Source: Alloprevotella tannerae
GTDB taxonomy: Bacteria > Bacteroidota > Bacteroidia > Bacteroidales > Bacteroidaceae
Direction of reading: 5' to 3'
NCBI GenBank assembly: GCA_015259125.1
Contig: JABZGR010000036.1
Location: 1-18,644, forward strand
DNA: 18,644 nucleotides
Shown: positions 1 through 5,752 of the stretch, piece after piece
Position numbering within the stretch: the first letter of the stretch is position 1
How the letters are laid out: the number at the start of each line of letters is the position of its first letter
Made by a program: the position numbers and the translations under genes
The notes under the pieces: generated by a model
Told to the model about the DNA's origin: nothing
Databases searched by the model: none
Seen by the model: the letters and a program-made list of their open reading frames with translations, nothing else

Positions 1-1
1 C

Positions 2-61
2 CCTCTCCAAAAGAACGGCGTATCGATCAAAAAACTTTTATCGGACAGCAATATTAATTAA
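2..61 (+). CDS. Possible 3' end of an unidentified ORF, cut by the window edge
   Basis: One plus-strand frame is open from the window edge to a TAA at 59-61 and would end in KKLLSDSNIN. A second frame is also open and would end in TFIGQQY, so the coding frame is not certain. The DNA encoding this tail includes a 17-base sequence that recurs inverted near the right end of the window, which suggests a repeated or mobile element. Too little is visible to name a product, and it may not be coding at all. Confidence 0.2.
   Translation, partial: PLQKNGVSIKKLLSDSNIN
37..53 (+). repeat. 17-bp repeat, left copy
   Basis: The 17 bases TTTATCGGACAGCAATA occur here and, reverse-complemented, at 18591-18607. 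The AT-rich bases that follow are also similar (TTAATTAATAG here, ATAAACAATAG in the other copy). An exact 17-base match is unlikely by chance in 18.6 kb. The likely source is a repeated element whose bodies lie outside the window. Confidence 0.6.
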
Positions 62-90
62 TAGACTTCATATAGGAATATCGAAACATA

Positions 91-125
91 AAAAGGTTGT
101 ACAAATATAATTTGCACAACCTTTT
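91..125 (-). terminator. Hairpin terminator of tRNA-Val
   Basis: Perfect 10-bp arms AAAAGGTTGT (91-100) and ACAACCTTTT (116-125) are extended inward by CAAAT/ATTTG (102-106/110-114) across a single mismatch. The structure begins two bases past the 3' end of the tRNA on the minus strand and is followed there by T-rich sequence. Its position and shape fit a factor-independent terminator. It could also stop transcripts entering from the left on the plus strand. Confidence 0.7.
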
Positions 126-127
126 GT

Positions 128-201
128 GGACGCTGACGGATTCGAACCGCCGACCCTCTGCTTGTAAGGCAGACGCTCTAAACCAGCTGAGCTAAGCGTC
201 C
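128..201 (-). tRNA. tRNA-Val, anticodon TAC
   Basis: On the minus strand this 74-base stretch folds as a complete cloverleaf. The acceptor arms are GGACGCT and AGCGTCC, the D-stem is GCTC/GAGC, and the anticodon stem TCTGC/GCAGA encloses the loop CTTACAA. The T-arm is GGCGG/CCGTC (one G-T pair) around TTCGAAT. Loop positions 34-36 read TAC, which decodes the valine codon GTA. The 3' CCA is not encoded. There are no flanking tRNA genes. A consensus promoter lies about 20 bases upstream and a hairpin terminator directly downstream, so it is a single-gene transcription unit. Confidence 0.97.
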
Positions 202-220
202 TTTGTTCTGAAAAGCGGTG

Positions 221-252
221 CAAAGATACGGTGTTTCCTAATACTCTCCAAA
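221..252 (-). promoter_or_regulatory. Promoter of tRNA-Val
   Basis: On the minus strand, TTTG (252-249), a 20-base spacer and TATCTTTG (228-221) match the Bacteroidetes -33 TTTG / -7 TAnnTTTG promoter exactly. Transcription would start near 215, about 14 bases before the mature tRNA end at 201. Confidence 0.8.
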
Positions 253-341
253 CTTTTCAGAAGAAAATTTCAATTTTTCTTTTCAATACGATTTGTTGTA
301 GGCTCTTTGACCAGGATATAACTTCGTTTCTTGGGGATGTA

Positions 342-388
342 AACTATCATTGAAATCTATTTAAGCTAAAATGTCTTCAATCATAGTT
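342..388. repeat. Imperfect inverted repeat between tRNA-Val and the pseudouridine synthase gene
   Basis: AACTATCATTGAA (342-354) and TTCAATCATAGTT (376-388) are complementary at 12 of 13 positions around a 21-base loop. It lies downstream of the pseudouridine synthase gene on the minus strand and may protect the 3' end or terminate the transcript, although no clean T-tract follows. Nothing else is recognisable between 253 and 444. Confidence 0.4.
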
Positions 389-444
389 CGTCTCTTTGTG
401 ACAAAAAAGAAGCGATCTATAAATACATAAGGGGAAACACCAAC

Positions 445-1164
445 TTAAGCATCTTTGGCTTTGAAGGTTGTTGAGCTTTGCTCCGATTCATTGCAGAGCT
501 TCTGAAAAACATTCCATAAAGGGAATGATGGGTACGGAGCTTCTGCAAATATAATCTTATGAGATACAGGATGTTCAAATTTTATACTTCTAGCGTGCAG
601 ACATATACTTCCATCTGCATTGCTACGGGGTGCTCCATATTTTAGATCTCCTTTGATTGGGCATCCTATTGCCGCCAATTGGCAGCGAATTTGGTGATGT
701 CTTCCTGTTTGTAGCTGTACGTTGATTAGCCAGTAGCGATCACTTTTCGCTTCTACCTTATAGTCAAGAATCGCTTTCTTAGCATTTTCTCTTGGGGCCT
801 TGTAGGCATAAGCTTTATTCTGCTTTTCATTGCGTGTTAGCCAATGTTCTAACGTCCCGGATGCTATTTCAGGTTCGTGGATTACTATTGCTTGATAGTT
901 TTTCTCTATTTCCCCCTTGCGAAACATGTCATTTAAGCGTGCCAAAGCCTTACTCGTGCGAGCAAAAACAGAAATTCCGCTAACCGGTCTGTCTAAACGA
1001 TGAGGTATACCGAGAAATACAGCTCCGGGTTTGTTGTATTTCTCTTTTAAATAAGCCTTGATCTTATCTGCAACAGTTCTATCGCCGGTTTTATCGCCCT
1101 GAATGATCTCTCCCGCTTGCTTGTTGACAATGATAATATGATTGTCTTCGTATAGGATTTCCAT
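445..1164 (-). CDS. RluA-family RNA pseudouridine synthase
   Basis: A 239-residue enzyme that isomerises uridine to pseudouridine in structured RNA. The RluA-family catalytic motif HRLDRPVSG is visible at residues 55-63, with D58 the expected nucleophile. It is followed by family blocks such as LQTGRHHQIR. There is no N-terminal S4 domain, so it is a short single-domain member, and the exact rRNA or tRNA target cannot be told from sequence. The frame extends upstream to an ATG at 1182, but that codon lies inside the terminator hairpin of fabG. The ATG at 1164 starts the protein with MEILYEDNH, where family members usually begin, and has GGAGAGG about 9 bases upstream. It follows fabG by about 60 bases on the same strand, so expression may depend on read-through. 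Confidence 0.93.
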   Translation of the reverse strand: MEILYEDNHIIIVNKQAGEIIQGDKTGDRTVADKIKAYLKEKYNKPGAVFLGIPHRLDRPVSGISVFARTSKALARLNDMFRKGEIEKNYQAIVIHEPEIASGTLEHWLTRNEKQNKAYAYKAPRENAKKAILDYKVEAKSDRYWLINVQLQTGRHHQIRCQLAAIGCPIKGDLKYGAPRSNADGSICLHARSIKFEHPVSHKIIFAEAPYPSFPLWNVFQKLCNESEQSSTTFKAKDA

Positions 1165-1170
1165 AAAAAA

Positions 1171-1206
1171 AGCCCTCTCCATTCTTTGTATAAAGAAGGA
1201 GAGAGC
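1171..1206 (-). terminator. Terminator hairpin after fabG, overlapping the upstream end of the pseudouridine synthase frame
   Basis: On the minus strand CTCTCCTTCTTT (1203-1192) pairs with AAAGAA (1187-1182) and GGAGAG (1180-1175), with one bulged base at 1181 and the loop ATAC. The hairpin is followed directly by GGGC and seven T residues, the classic intrinsic-terminator layout. The T-tract ends at the ATG (1164) proposed as the start of the next gene. The descending arm also contains GGAGAGG, which could act as that gene's ribosome binding site, so pairing and translation might compete. Confidence 0.75.
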
Positions 1207-1223
1207 AAAATTTATTTTCGAGT

Positions 1224-1970
1224 TTACATATTCATACCGCCATCCACTTGGATTACCTGTCCACTCACGTATGACGATAAATCACTTGCCAAGTAAATAG
1301 CCGTATTAGCAATATCATCAGGTTGTCCTCCGCGGCGCAGCGGAATGCGCACAATCCAATCTTTGCGAACGTCTTCCGGAAGTTGTTCTGTCATAGCTGT
1401 CTCAATAAAGCCAGGCGCGATAGCATTGGCGCGCACACCGCGACTACCTAATTCTTGTGCGATGCTTTTAGCTAAAGCAATCATACCGGCTTTTGAGGCT
1501 GCGTAGTTACATTGTCCGGCATTGCCATGCACACCGACAACAGAGGCCATATTAATGATAGAGCCTTTACGTTGGCGCATCATAATTGGTGCTACGGCAT
1601 GTGAGAAATTGAATGCGGATTTCAAGTTTACTGTCAGCACGGCATCCCATTGCGCTTCCGTCATACGTATTAAGAGTCCATCTTTGGTAATGCCTGCATT
1701 ATTAACCAATATATCTATGCTGCCGAAGTCTTTATGTATTTGTTCTACCTGCGTTTGTGTCTCCTCAAAGTTCGCAGCATTGCCGGCATAAGCCATACAT
1801 TTAACTCCTTTTGCTTCTACTTCTTTGCGTGTAGCCTCGCCATGCTCATCAATCACAAGGTCTGTGAAAGCGATGTTAGCTCCTTCTTCTGCGAAGCGAA
1901 TTGCGATAGCTTTTCCGATGCCACGTGCAGCGCCCGTGATCAAAGCTGTTTTTCCAGTTAAAAGTCCCAT
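1224..1970 (-). CDS. fabG: 3-oxoacyl-[acyl-carrier-protein] reductase
   Basis: A 248-residue cytoplasmic short-chain dehydrogenase that reduces 3-ketoacyl-ACP with NADPH in the fatty-acid elongation cycle. The cofactor motif TGAARGIG is at 12-19, the structural NNAG at 90-93, and the catalytic residues N115, S143, Y156 and K160 (YAASK) are all in place. The C-terminus ends SGQVIQVDGGMNM, as in true FabG proteins, and the length is that of the family. A TTG at 1976 would add two residues and overlap the tetR stop codon. The ATG at 1970 is preferred because it lies two bases after that stop and gives the usual N-terminus. Translational coupling to tetR is likely. A broader-specificity SDR cannot be fully excluded. 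Confidence 0.93.
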   Translation of the reverse strand: MGLLTGKTALITGAARGIGKAIAIRFAEEGANIAFTDLVIDEHGEATRKEVEAKGVKCMAYAGNAANFEETQTQVEQIHKDFGSIDILVNNAGITKDGLLIRMTEAQWDAVLTVNLKSAFNFSHAVAPIMMRQRKGSIINMASVVGVHGNAGQCNYAASKAGMIALAKSIAQELGSRGVRANAIAPGFIETAMTEQLPEDVRKDWIVRIPLRRGGQPDDIANTAIYLASDLSSYVSGQVIQVDGGMNM

Positions 1971-1972
1971 TT

Positions 1973-2602
1973 TCAATAGGTTATTTTATCATTATTGTTG
2001 ATTATTTCCTGTTTATTCTCCTCGTATCCCAATGTTCGTCTGATGATATTTCTAACGATGGGTAGCGAGTCCTCTTCGCTTAAGCCGATAGCTAAGCGAT
2101 CGTAGATATAAGGTACTTCAAGTCCGCGACAAGTATAATGTATAATGTCCGTCATGAGTTCAATATTCTCCACTTTAAATTTTCCTTGAGCTATACCTTC
2201 TTCTATAATACGGCGAATGATAAGACATTCCTCTGCGTCCAACGTCTTCCGCATTTTCTCAACCATCCAAATATTACGAAAGAACTCAGCTCTAAGCGTT
2301 CCGTTTCTAGTTACAGCCTCCTTTATCGTATGTAGATGCGTATAAATGAGCTGTAACAGCTTCTGTTCCGGCTCTGCGTCCATCGTAGCTACACGATCCA
2401 AATCATCGGAAAGCAACTCCAATTCACTTTCAATAACAGCATAGTAGATTTCCTCTTTGTTTCGGAAATACGTGTACAGTGTTCGGCGGCCGCATTTAGA
2501 AGCCACAGCGATATCATTCATCGTTGTGTTTTCCATGCCTTTGCGTGCAAACAACTCACGCGCCATTTCTACTAACTTTTGTCTGGTTTTCGTAATTGAC
2601 AT
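1973..2602 (-). CDS. TetR/AcrR-family transcriptional regulator
   Basis: A 209-residue one-component regulator. The N-terminal domain has the TetR helix-turn-helix at about residues 27-46 (TTMNDIAVASKCGRRTLYTYF), preceded by the typical first helix (KLVEMARELFARKGME). The rest is a helical ligand-binding and dimerisation domain with no recognisable ligand signature. It is the first gene of the cluster and ends two bases before fabG. Its pairing with fabG suggests, by inference only, a regulator responding to an acyl-chain or membrane-lipid signal. A palindrome in its leader (2653-2666) fits autoregulation. Confidence 0.93.
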   Translation of the reverse strand: MSITKTRQKLVEMARELFARKGMENTTMNDIAVASKCGRRTLYTYFRNKEEIYYAVIESELELLSDDLDRVATMDAEPEQKLLQLIYTHLHTIKEAVTRNGTLRAEFFRNIWMVEKMRKTLDAEECLIIRRIIEEGIAQGKFKVENIELMTDIIHYTCRGLEVPYIYDRLAIGLSEEDSLPIVRNIIRRTLGYEENKQEIINNNDKITY

Positions 2603-2652
2603 ATGCTCTTATCGAGATTTGGAAGTGAAGTGCCAAAGCTCTTTTTCAAGAA

Positions 2653-2666
2653 CTATAGCACTATAG
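2653..2666. promoter_or_regulatory. Candidate TetR operator
   Basis: CTATAG-CA-CTATAG is symmetric except for its two central bases. It lies 13-35 bases downstream of the predicted -7 element of the tetR promoter, so a bound dimer would block transcription of tetR-fabG. TetR-family operators are usually palindromes of roughly this size near their own promoter. Assignment is by position and symmetry only. Confidence 0.5.
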
Positions 2667-2681
2667 CTTTGAATTTTCGCA

Positions 2682-2713
2682 CAAAAGTAAGCTCTTTTTA
2701 CGATTGAGGCAAG
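2682..2713 (-). promoter_or_regulatory. Promoter of the tetR-fabG cluster
   Basis: On the minus strand, CTTG (2713-2710; consensus TTTG), a 20-base spacer and TACTTTTG (2689-2682; exact TAnnTTTG) form a Bacteroidetes promoter. Transcription would start near 2676, giving a leader of about 70 bases that holds the candidate operator. The remainder of the gap to 2811 shows no further gene. Confidence 0.65.
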
Positions 2714-2811
2714 TTTTTCTTGCACAAACATATTGGTGTATGTGCCAAGTTCATTGCCTTTTCGTTGGCTTTGTCTTAAATCGGCCAAAAATATCGATGA
2801 TTTACGCCTCT

Positions 2812-3549
2812 TTACCAATCTGCGCCTCGATAGGGCCGCATCAAATTGCCGGCAGACACTACGCCAAACGCCGGATGATCATATTCAGCGTGCTCAAAGT
2901 TTAGACCTAACGTCAGCGTCTCGTTGACCTTATATTCCGCCCCTATTCCTAAACGTTCTGAGGGTGTATAGAAAGAACTATAAGGCCCATAAAATAATCT
3001 CGAAGGTGTATACCCGGAAAAGAAGTTCTTTTCCCCATAAGCATACAAGCACAATTTTTCATTTACCTGATAGCTTAGCAAAGCAGAAACTCCCGCATTG
3101 GTCATATTATTGCCGTCCCAGTTGAGATGATCCGCATATAAACCGGCGGCCAGTGACCAATGTTTATTCAGCGGCAAGGCATAAGTCAAGGCCACATGCT
3201 GGCCAAATCCTACGCCGCGTGGGGCATACTTCCCGAATCCCGCAGTAAGCGACAGACCAAATTGTGCATTCAGTCCCTTACGTAAGCCCCAAGGCATATT
3301 ATTGCGGTAATTCGCGTTTATTAGATGCCTTGTGGCTCCCGATGGATGGGGGAGTGCGGCGTCGGCTATTTTATCTTTGTCTACCAATGACGCAGATATG
3401 GTGTCTTCCGTAAGATCTTGCGTTGTCTTGGCGGCCGTTGATGCTTGTGAAGTGGTCGCAGTTTTTCTCGGTGTTTGCGTATTTATCTTATTTTGCGCCA
3501 TTGCCGATGTACAAATGACGCAGAAGAGGTATAGCATGACTTGTTTCAT
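2812..3549 (-). CDS. Secreted outer-membrane beta-barrel candidate, hypothetical
   Basis: A 245-residue protein with a signal peptide (MKQVMLYLFCVICTSAMA, probable cleavage before QNK). A low-complexity Thr/Ala/Ser/Lys segment follows (residues about 22-45). From about residue 75 the chain alternates polar and hydrophobic residues in short strands rich in Gly, Tyr and Phe (for example HVALTYALPLNKHWSLAAGLY and LGIGAEYKVNETLTLGLNFE), and it ends in Trp, as outer-membrane barrels often do. The size would suit a small 8-strand barrel. I do not recognise a specific family. It is a single gene, divergent from the downstream repair gene. Only a weak -7-like TATTTTCG is visible upstream (minus strand, 3582-3575). 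Confidence 0.85.
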   Translation of the reverse strand: MKQVMLYLFCVICTSAMAQNKINTQTPRKTATTSQASTAAKTTQDLTEDTISASLVDKDKIADAALPHPSGATRHLINANYRNNMPWGLRKGLNAQFGLSLTAGFGKYAPRGVGFGQHVALTYALPLNKHWSLAAGLYADHLNWDGNNMTNAGVSALLSYQVNEKLCLYAYGEKNFFSGYTPSRLFYGPYSSFYTPSERLGIGAEYKVNETLTLGLNFEHAEYDHPAFGVVSAGNLMRPYRGADW

Positions 3550-3679
3550 ATCAAAGCAATCTATTTTTCTAAAGCGAAAATACGATATTTGTTTTGAATA
3601 TGGCCTAATCGGTCACGTTTTTTTACGTGATTTGCTGAAATAAATGCTTTTAGTAGGCTATCAGCTCCCGCTTTCTGCT

Positions 3680-3687
3680 TACTTTCG
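3680..3687 (+). promoter_or_regulatory. Possible -7 element of the alkylation-repair gene
   Basis: TACTTTCG differs from TAnnTTTG at one position and lies 22 bases before the ATG at 3710. No TTTG stands at the expected -33 distance, so this is a weak call. Confidence 0.35.
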
Positions 3688-3709
3688 CCAATCTAAACGA
3701 TTCGTCTAA

Positions 3710-4399
3710 ATGGAAATTACAGCAATACGTGCACATTTGGAAGGTCTGAAGGACCCTCATTTAGCTCAATTTTCCTCCGGTTTGCTGCCGGGACTTACGC
3801 GCCCTATTCTGGGAGTTCGCACACCGCAGTTGCGAACTTTTGCAAAGACGTTGGCAAAAACTGATTGGAGAGACACTTTGACGGAGCTTACAGCCGATAC
3901 GTATGAAGAATTACTGCTGGAGGGCTTGATTATTGCTTATGCGGCTACGACGCGTGAAGAGCGATTTGCACTTGTCAGCGGTTTTATTCCTAAAATTGAC
4001 AATTGGGCGGTGTGTGATACTTTTTGCAACTCTCTTAAATCCTTCCGCCGATACGGAGCTGCGGGCTGGGAGTTTGTATTACCCTATATCCGCTCCTCTG
4101 TCGTTTATGAGCAGCGTTTTGGAATTGTTATGGGGCTTTCTCATTATGTCACGGCCGACTATATTGATGCTTTCTTGGCTGAGATTTCTGCATTGCGTCC
4201 TTTGGGACATTACGGCGCAATGGCCGCCGGCTGGGCTTTGTGTGAATGTTTTGTGAAGTTTCCGGACCAAACTTATCCGCTTTTAATTGATGGAAAACTT
4301 CCCTTGGCTTCGCTAAAGAAAGCTCGCCAAAAGATTCTTGAGTCTTTGCGCCCTTCTGCAGCTTGGAAAGCACGGATTCGAAGTATTGCAATTACATGA
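3710..4399 (+). CDS. AlkD-like DNA alkylation repair protein
   Basis: A 229-residue all-helical protein of the DNA alkylation repair / AlkD family (HEAT-like repeats), whose characterised members excise positively charged alkylated bases from DNA. Family blocks are visible: LGVRTPQLR (35-42), YEELLLEGLIIAYA (65-78), IDNWAVCDTF (96-105, with the W99 and D103 region matching the family's DNA-contacting patch), YEQRFGIVMGL (133-143) and HYGAMAAGWALCE (167-179). The length is normal and the start codon is unambiguous. It is a lone gene with its own short leader and no adjacent ada or alkA. Some family members lack glycosylase activity, so the reaction is inferred. Confidence 0.9.
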   Translation: MEITAIRAHLEGLKDPHLAQFSSGLLPGLTRPILGVRTPQLRTFAKTLAKTDWRDTLTELTADTYEELLLEGLIIAYAATTREERFALVSGFIPKIDNWAVCDTFCNSLKSFRRYGAAGWEFVLPYIRSSVVYEQRFGIVMGLSHYVTADYIDAFLAEISALRPLGHYGAMAAGWALCECFVKFPDQTYPLLIDGKLPLASLKKARQKILESLRPSAAWKARIRSIAIT

Positions 4400-4531
4400 A
4401 ATTGTGCGATAGTATTTATTTTTAGATTATTAGTTCAATAATTAAAATAATAAAGCGCGCTAAAATATTGCATAATAGCACGATAATACGTCATTTCCTG
4501 CAAATTATTGCAAGGCAAACGACGCATTTTT

Positions 4532-4661
4532 CTTTGCCCATCGCTTAATTGCTGCATTTTGCATCACGAAGGTATAGTTTTTTCCTCGTGAGAGGACGAT
4601 CGTCCTCTCACGAGGGGAAGAACGTACCATCGTGATGGTACAAATCAATGATGAGGCAAAG
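4532..4661. repeat. Large nested intergenic palindrome with a perfect 32-bp core
   Basis: The core (4584-4615) is a perfect spacer-free palindrome with half-site CCTCGTGAGAGGACGA. Around the same centre (4599.5) lie exact arms CATCACGA (4562-4569) and TCGTGATG (4630-4637), joined to the core by mostly pairing bases (G-C, A-T and G-T). Further out, CTTTGCC (4532-4538) pairs with GGCAAAG (4655-4661), and CAT/ATG is inside that with a bulge. A competing local hairpin GTACCATC-GT-GATGGTAC lies at 4624-4641. This is the only organised structure in the gene-free stretch 4400-4812. Possible roles are a structured RNA, a strong terminator or a MITE/REP-like repeat. Confidence 0.8.
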
Positions 4662-4812
4662 GATTTCAGGAATTAGATGAAAGGTGGCAGAAAAACAGAG
4701 GAGGACGCGCAAGAATTTGCACTTACTCTGCACCGCAAAGCGTTTACGCGCGCAAAAAGCGGTTGTAAGAGATCAATTTAAGATGGCTGCGTGCAATATT
4801 TTGAATTAAACT

Positions 4813-4843
4813 TTTGAGAATCCTCCTTTCGGCAGTATTTTTG
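4813..4843 (+). promoter_or_regulatory. Promoter of the lipoprotein-TPR-hydrolase-cupin operon
   Basis: TTTG (4813-4816), a 19-base spacer and TATTTTTG (4836-4843) match the Bacteroidetes consensus. The start site would be near 4849, giving a leader of only about 10 bases before the ATG at 4859. That leaves no room for a riboswitch, including a TPP riboswitch. Confidence 0.8.
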
Positions 4844-4858
4844 CATAAAAGACAGAAT

Positions 4859-5683
4859 ATGCATAAGACTCTCCTTTTACTTTTCCTGCCGGCCTTGATA
4901 GCTTGTGCGGGAAAAACGAGTTCAAAGCCTAAAGAAAGCAATAATCAGCAGGCTTCGGAGCAGACACAGGTGGTCGTAGCCGTTCCGATGACGCTCGATG
5001 TGCTTCCATTGCTGGTGGCCGATGCTCATGGTTACTTCAAACAACACAATATTCCGATTGTCTTTCGCGTATATCCTTCTCAAGCTGATTGCGATACGGC
5101 TTTTCTCGGGCAGGCGCAAGGGATATGCACGGATAGGTTAGGGCAGGCCCACTTGGGGAGCGTTGCACAGAGCGAGGCTCCACTCTTAGTAATGCATAGA
5201 AAGTGGGGACTTGTAGCGTCGGCAGGTTTACGTATCCGCCATTTGAAAGAGATGAAAGATCGAACAGTGGCCGCTGCAAAATATTCTTATTCGGATGAGA
5301 CGTGTACGGAAGCTTTGAAGCAAAACGGCTTGCCTGACAATTTCGTTTTGCGTCCACGCATCAATAGTTTTACGATTTGCAGTGCTATGGTACAAGGCGG
5401 ACAAGTAGATGGTGCGGTTTTGCCGGAGCCTTACCTGACTGAGGCCGTGGAGAATGGATGCAAATTATTGTATTCCGGAACTTCGGCCCAGAGTTTCTTG
5501 CTCATTAAGCGCAAAAGCATGTCCCGGATTGATACTCGGCGCTTACCTGCCGTTTATAATCAAGCTTCCGATAGTATCAATCAAAGAGGCATCAGCTTTT
5601 GTCAAGATATCTTGATGCGGCAATACCATTTAAATCCTGCTGTTATCAACAAATTGAAATTGCCGCACTATGCAAGACAATAA
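4859..5683 (+). CDS. ABC-type substrate-binding lipoprotein, THI5/NMT1-like
   Basis: A 274-residue periplasmic-side solute-binding protein anchored by a lipid. The signal peptide ends in the lipobox LIAC with C16 as the lipidated cysteine, followed by a polar linker rich in Ser, Lys and Gln. The domain then follows the NMT1/THI5/SsuA fold pattern: VVVAVPMTLDVLPLLVADA (38-56), GYFKQHNI, a middle lobe, and the closing GGQVDGAVLPEPYL (180-193). Six further cysteines (78, 90, 149, 174, 201, 248) are many for an exported domain. A TTG at 4814 would add 15 residues but overlaps the -33 element, so the ATG at 4859 is used. No permease or ATPase gene is adjacent. It leads an operon with a TPR protein. 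The ligand cannot be told. Confidence 0.85.
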   Translation: MHKTLLLLFLPALIACAGKTSSKPKESNNQQASEQTQVVVAVPMTLDVLPLLVADAHGYFKQHNIPIVFRVYPSQADCDTAFLGQAQGICTDRLGQAHLGSVAQSEAPLLVMHRKWGLVASAGLRIRHLKEMKDRTVAAAKYSYSDETCTEALKQNGLPDNFVLRPRINSFTICSAMVQGGQVDGAVLPEPYLTEAVENGCKLLYSGTSAQSFLLIKRKSMSRIDTRRLPAVYNQASDSINQRGISFCQDILMRQYHLNPAVINKLKLPHYARQ

Positions 5684-5692
5684 AATAAAGAG

Positions 5693-5720
5693 GAGTAAGC
5701 ATAGCAAGGGAAACTTACTC
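5693..5720. repeat. Short hairpin between the lipoprotein and TPR genes
   Basis: GAGTAAG (5693-5699) pairs with CTTACTC (5714-5720) around a 14-base loop. It sits in the 69-base gap between two same-strand genes. No T-tract follows, so an RNA processing or stability element is more likely than a full terminator. No sigma-ABfr promoter is visible in this gap. Confidence 0.35.
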
Positions 5721-5752
5721 ACTGTGCTTGCGTCATTTAAGTAGCTGAATGT

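Noticed and set aside
2609..2818. A 69-residue minus-strand ORF upstream of tetR
   Set aside because: It spans the predicted promoter and operator and overlaps the end of the outer-membrane gene; no family features.
3332..3643. A 103-residue plus-strand ORF opposite the outer-membrane protein N-terminus
   Set aside because: It is antisense to a gene with a clear signal peptide, and has no promoter or recognisable domain.
4677..4781. A 34-codon ATG ORF (MKGGRKTEEDAQEF...) between the large palindrome and the lipoprotein promoter
   Set aside because: It has no promoter, no clear homology pattern and an unremarkable length for chance in this gap.
4813..4858. TPP riboswitch upstream of the THI5-like lipoprotein gene
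   Set aside because: The predicted leader is about 10 bases, far too short, and no thi-box sequence was seen.
5697..5729. Alternative pairing AAGCATAG/CTGTGCTT competing with the 5693-5720 hairpin, read as an attenuator
   Set aside because: Only 7 of 8 positions pair, there is no U-tract and no leader peptide; insufficient to claim attenuation.
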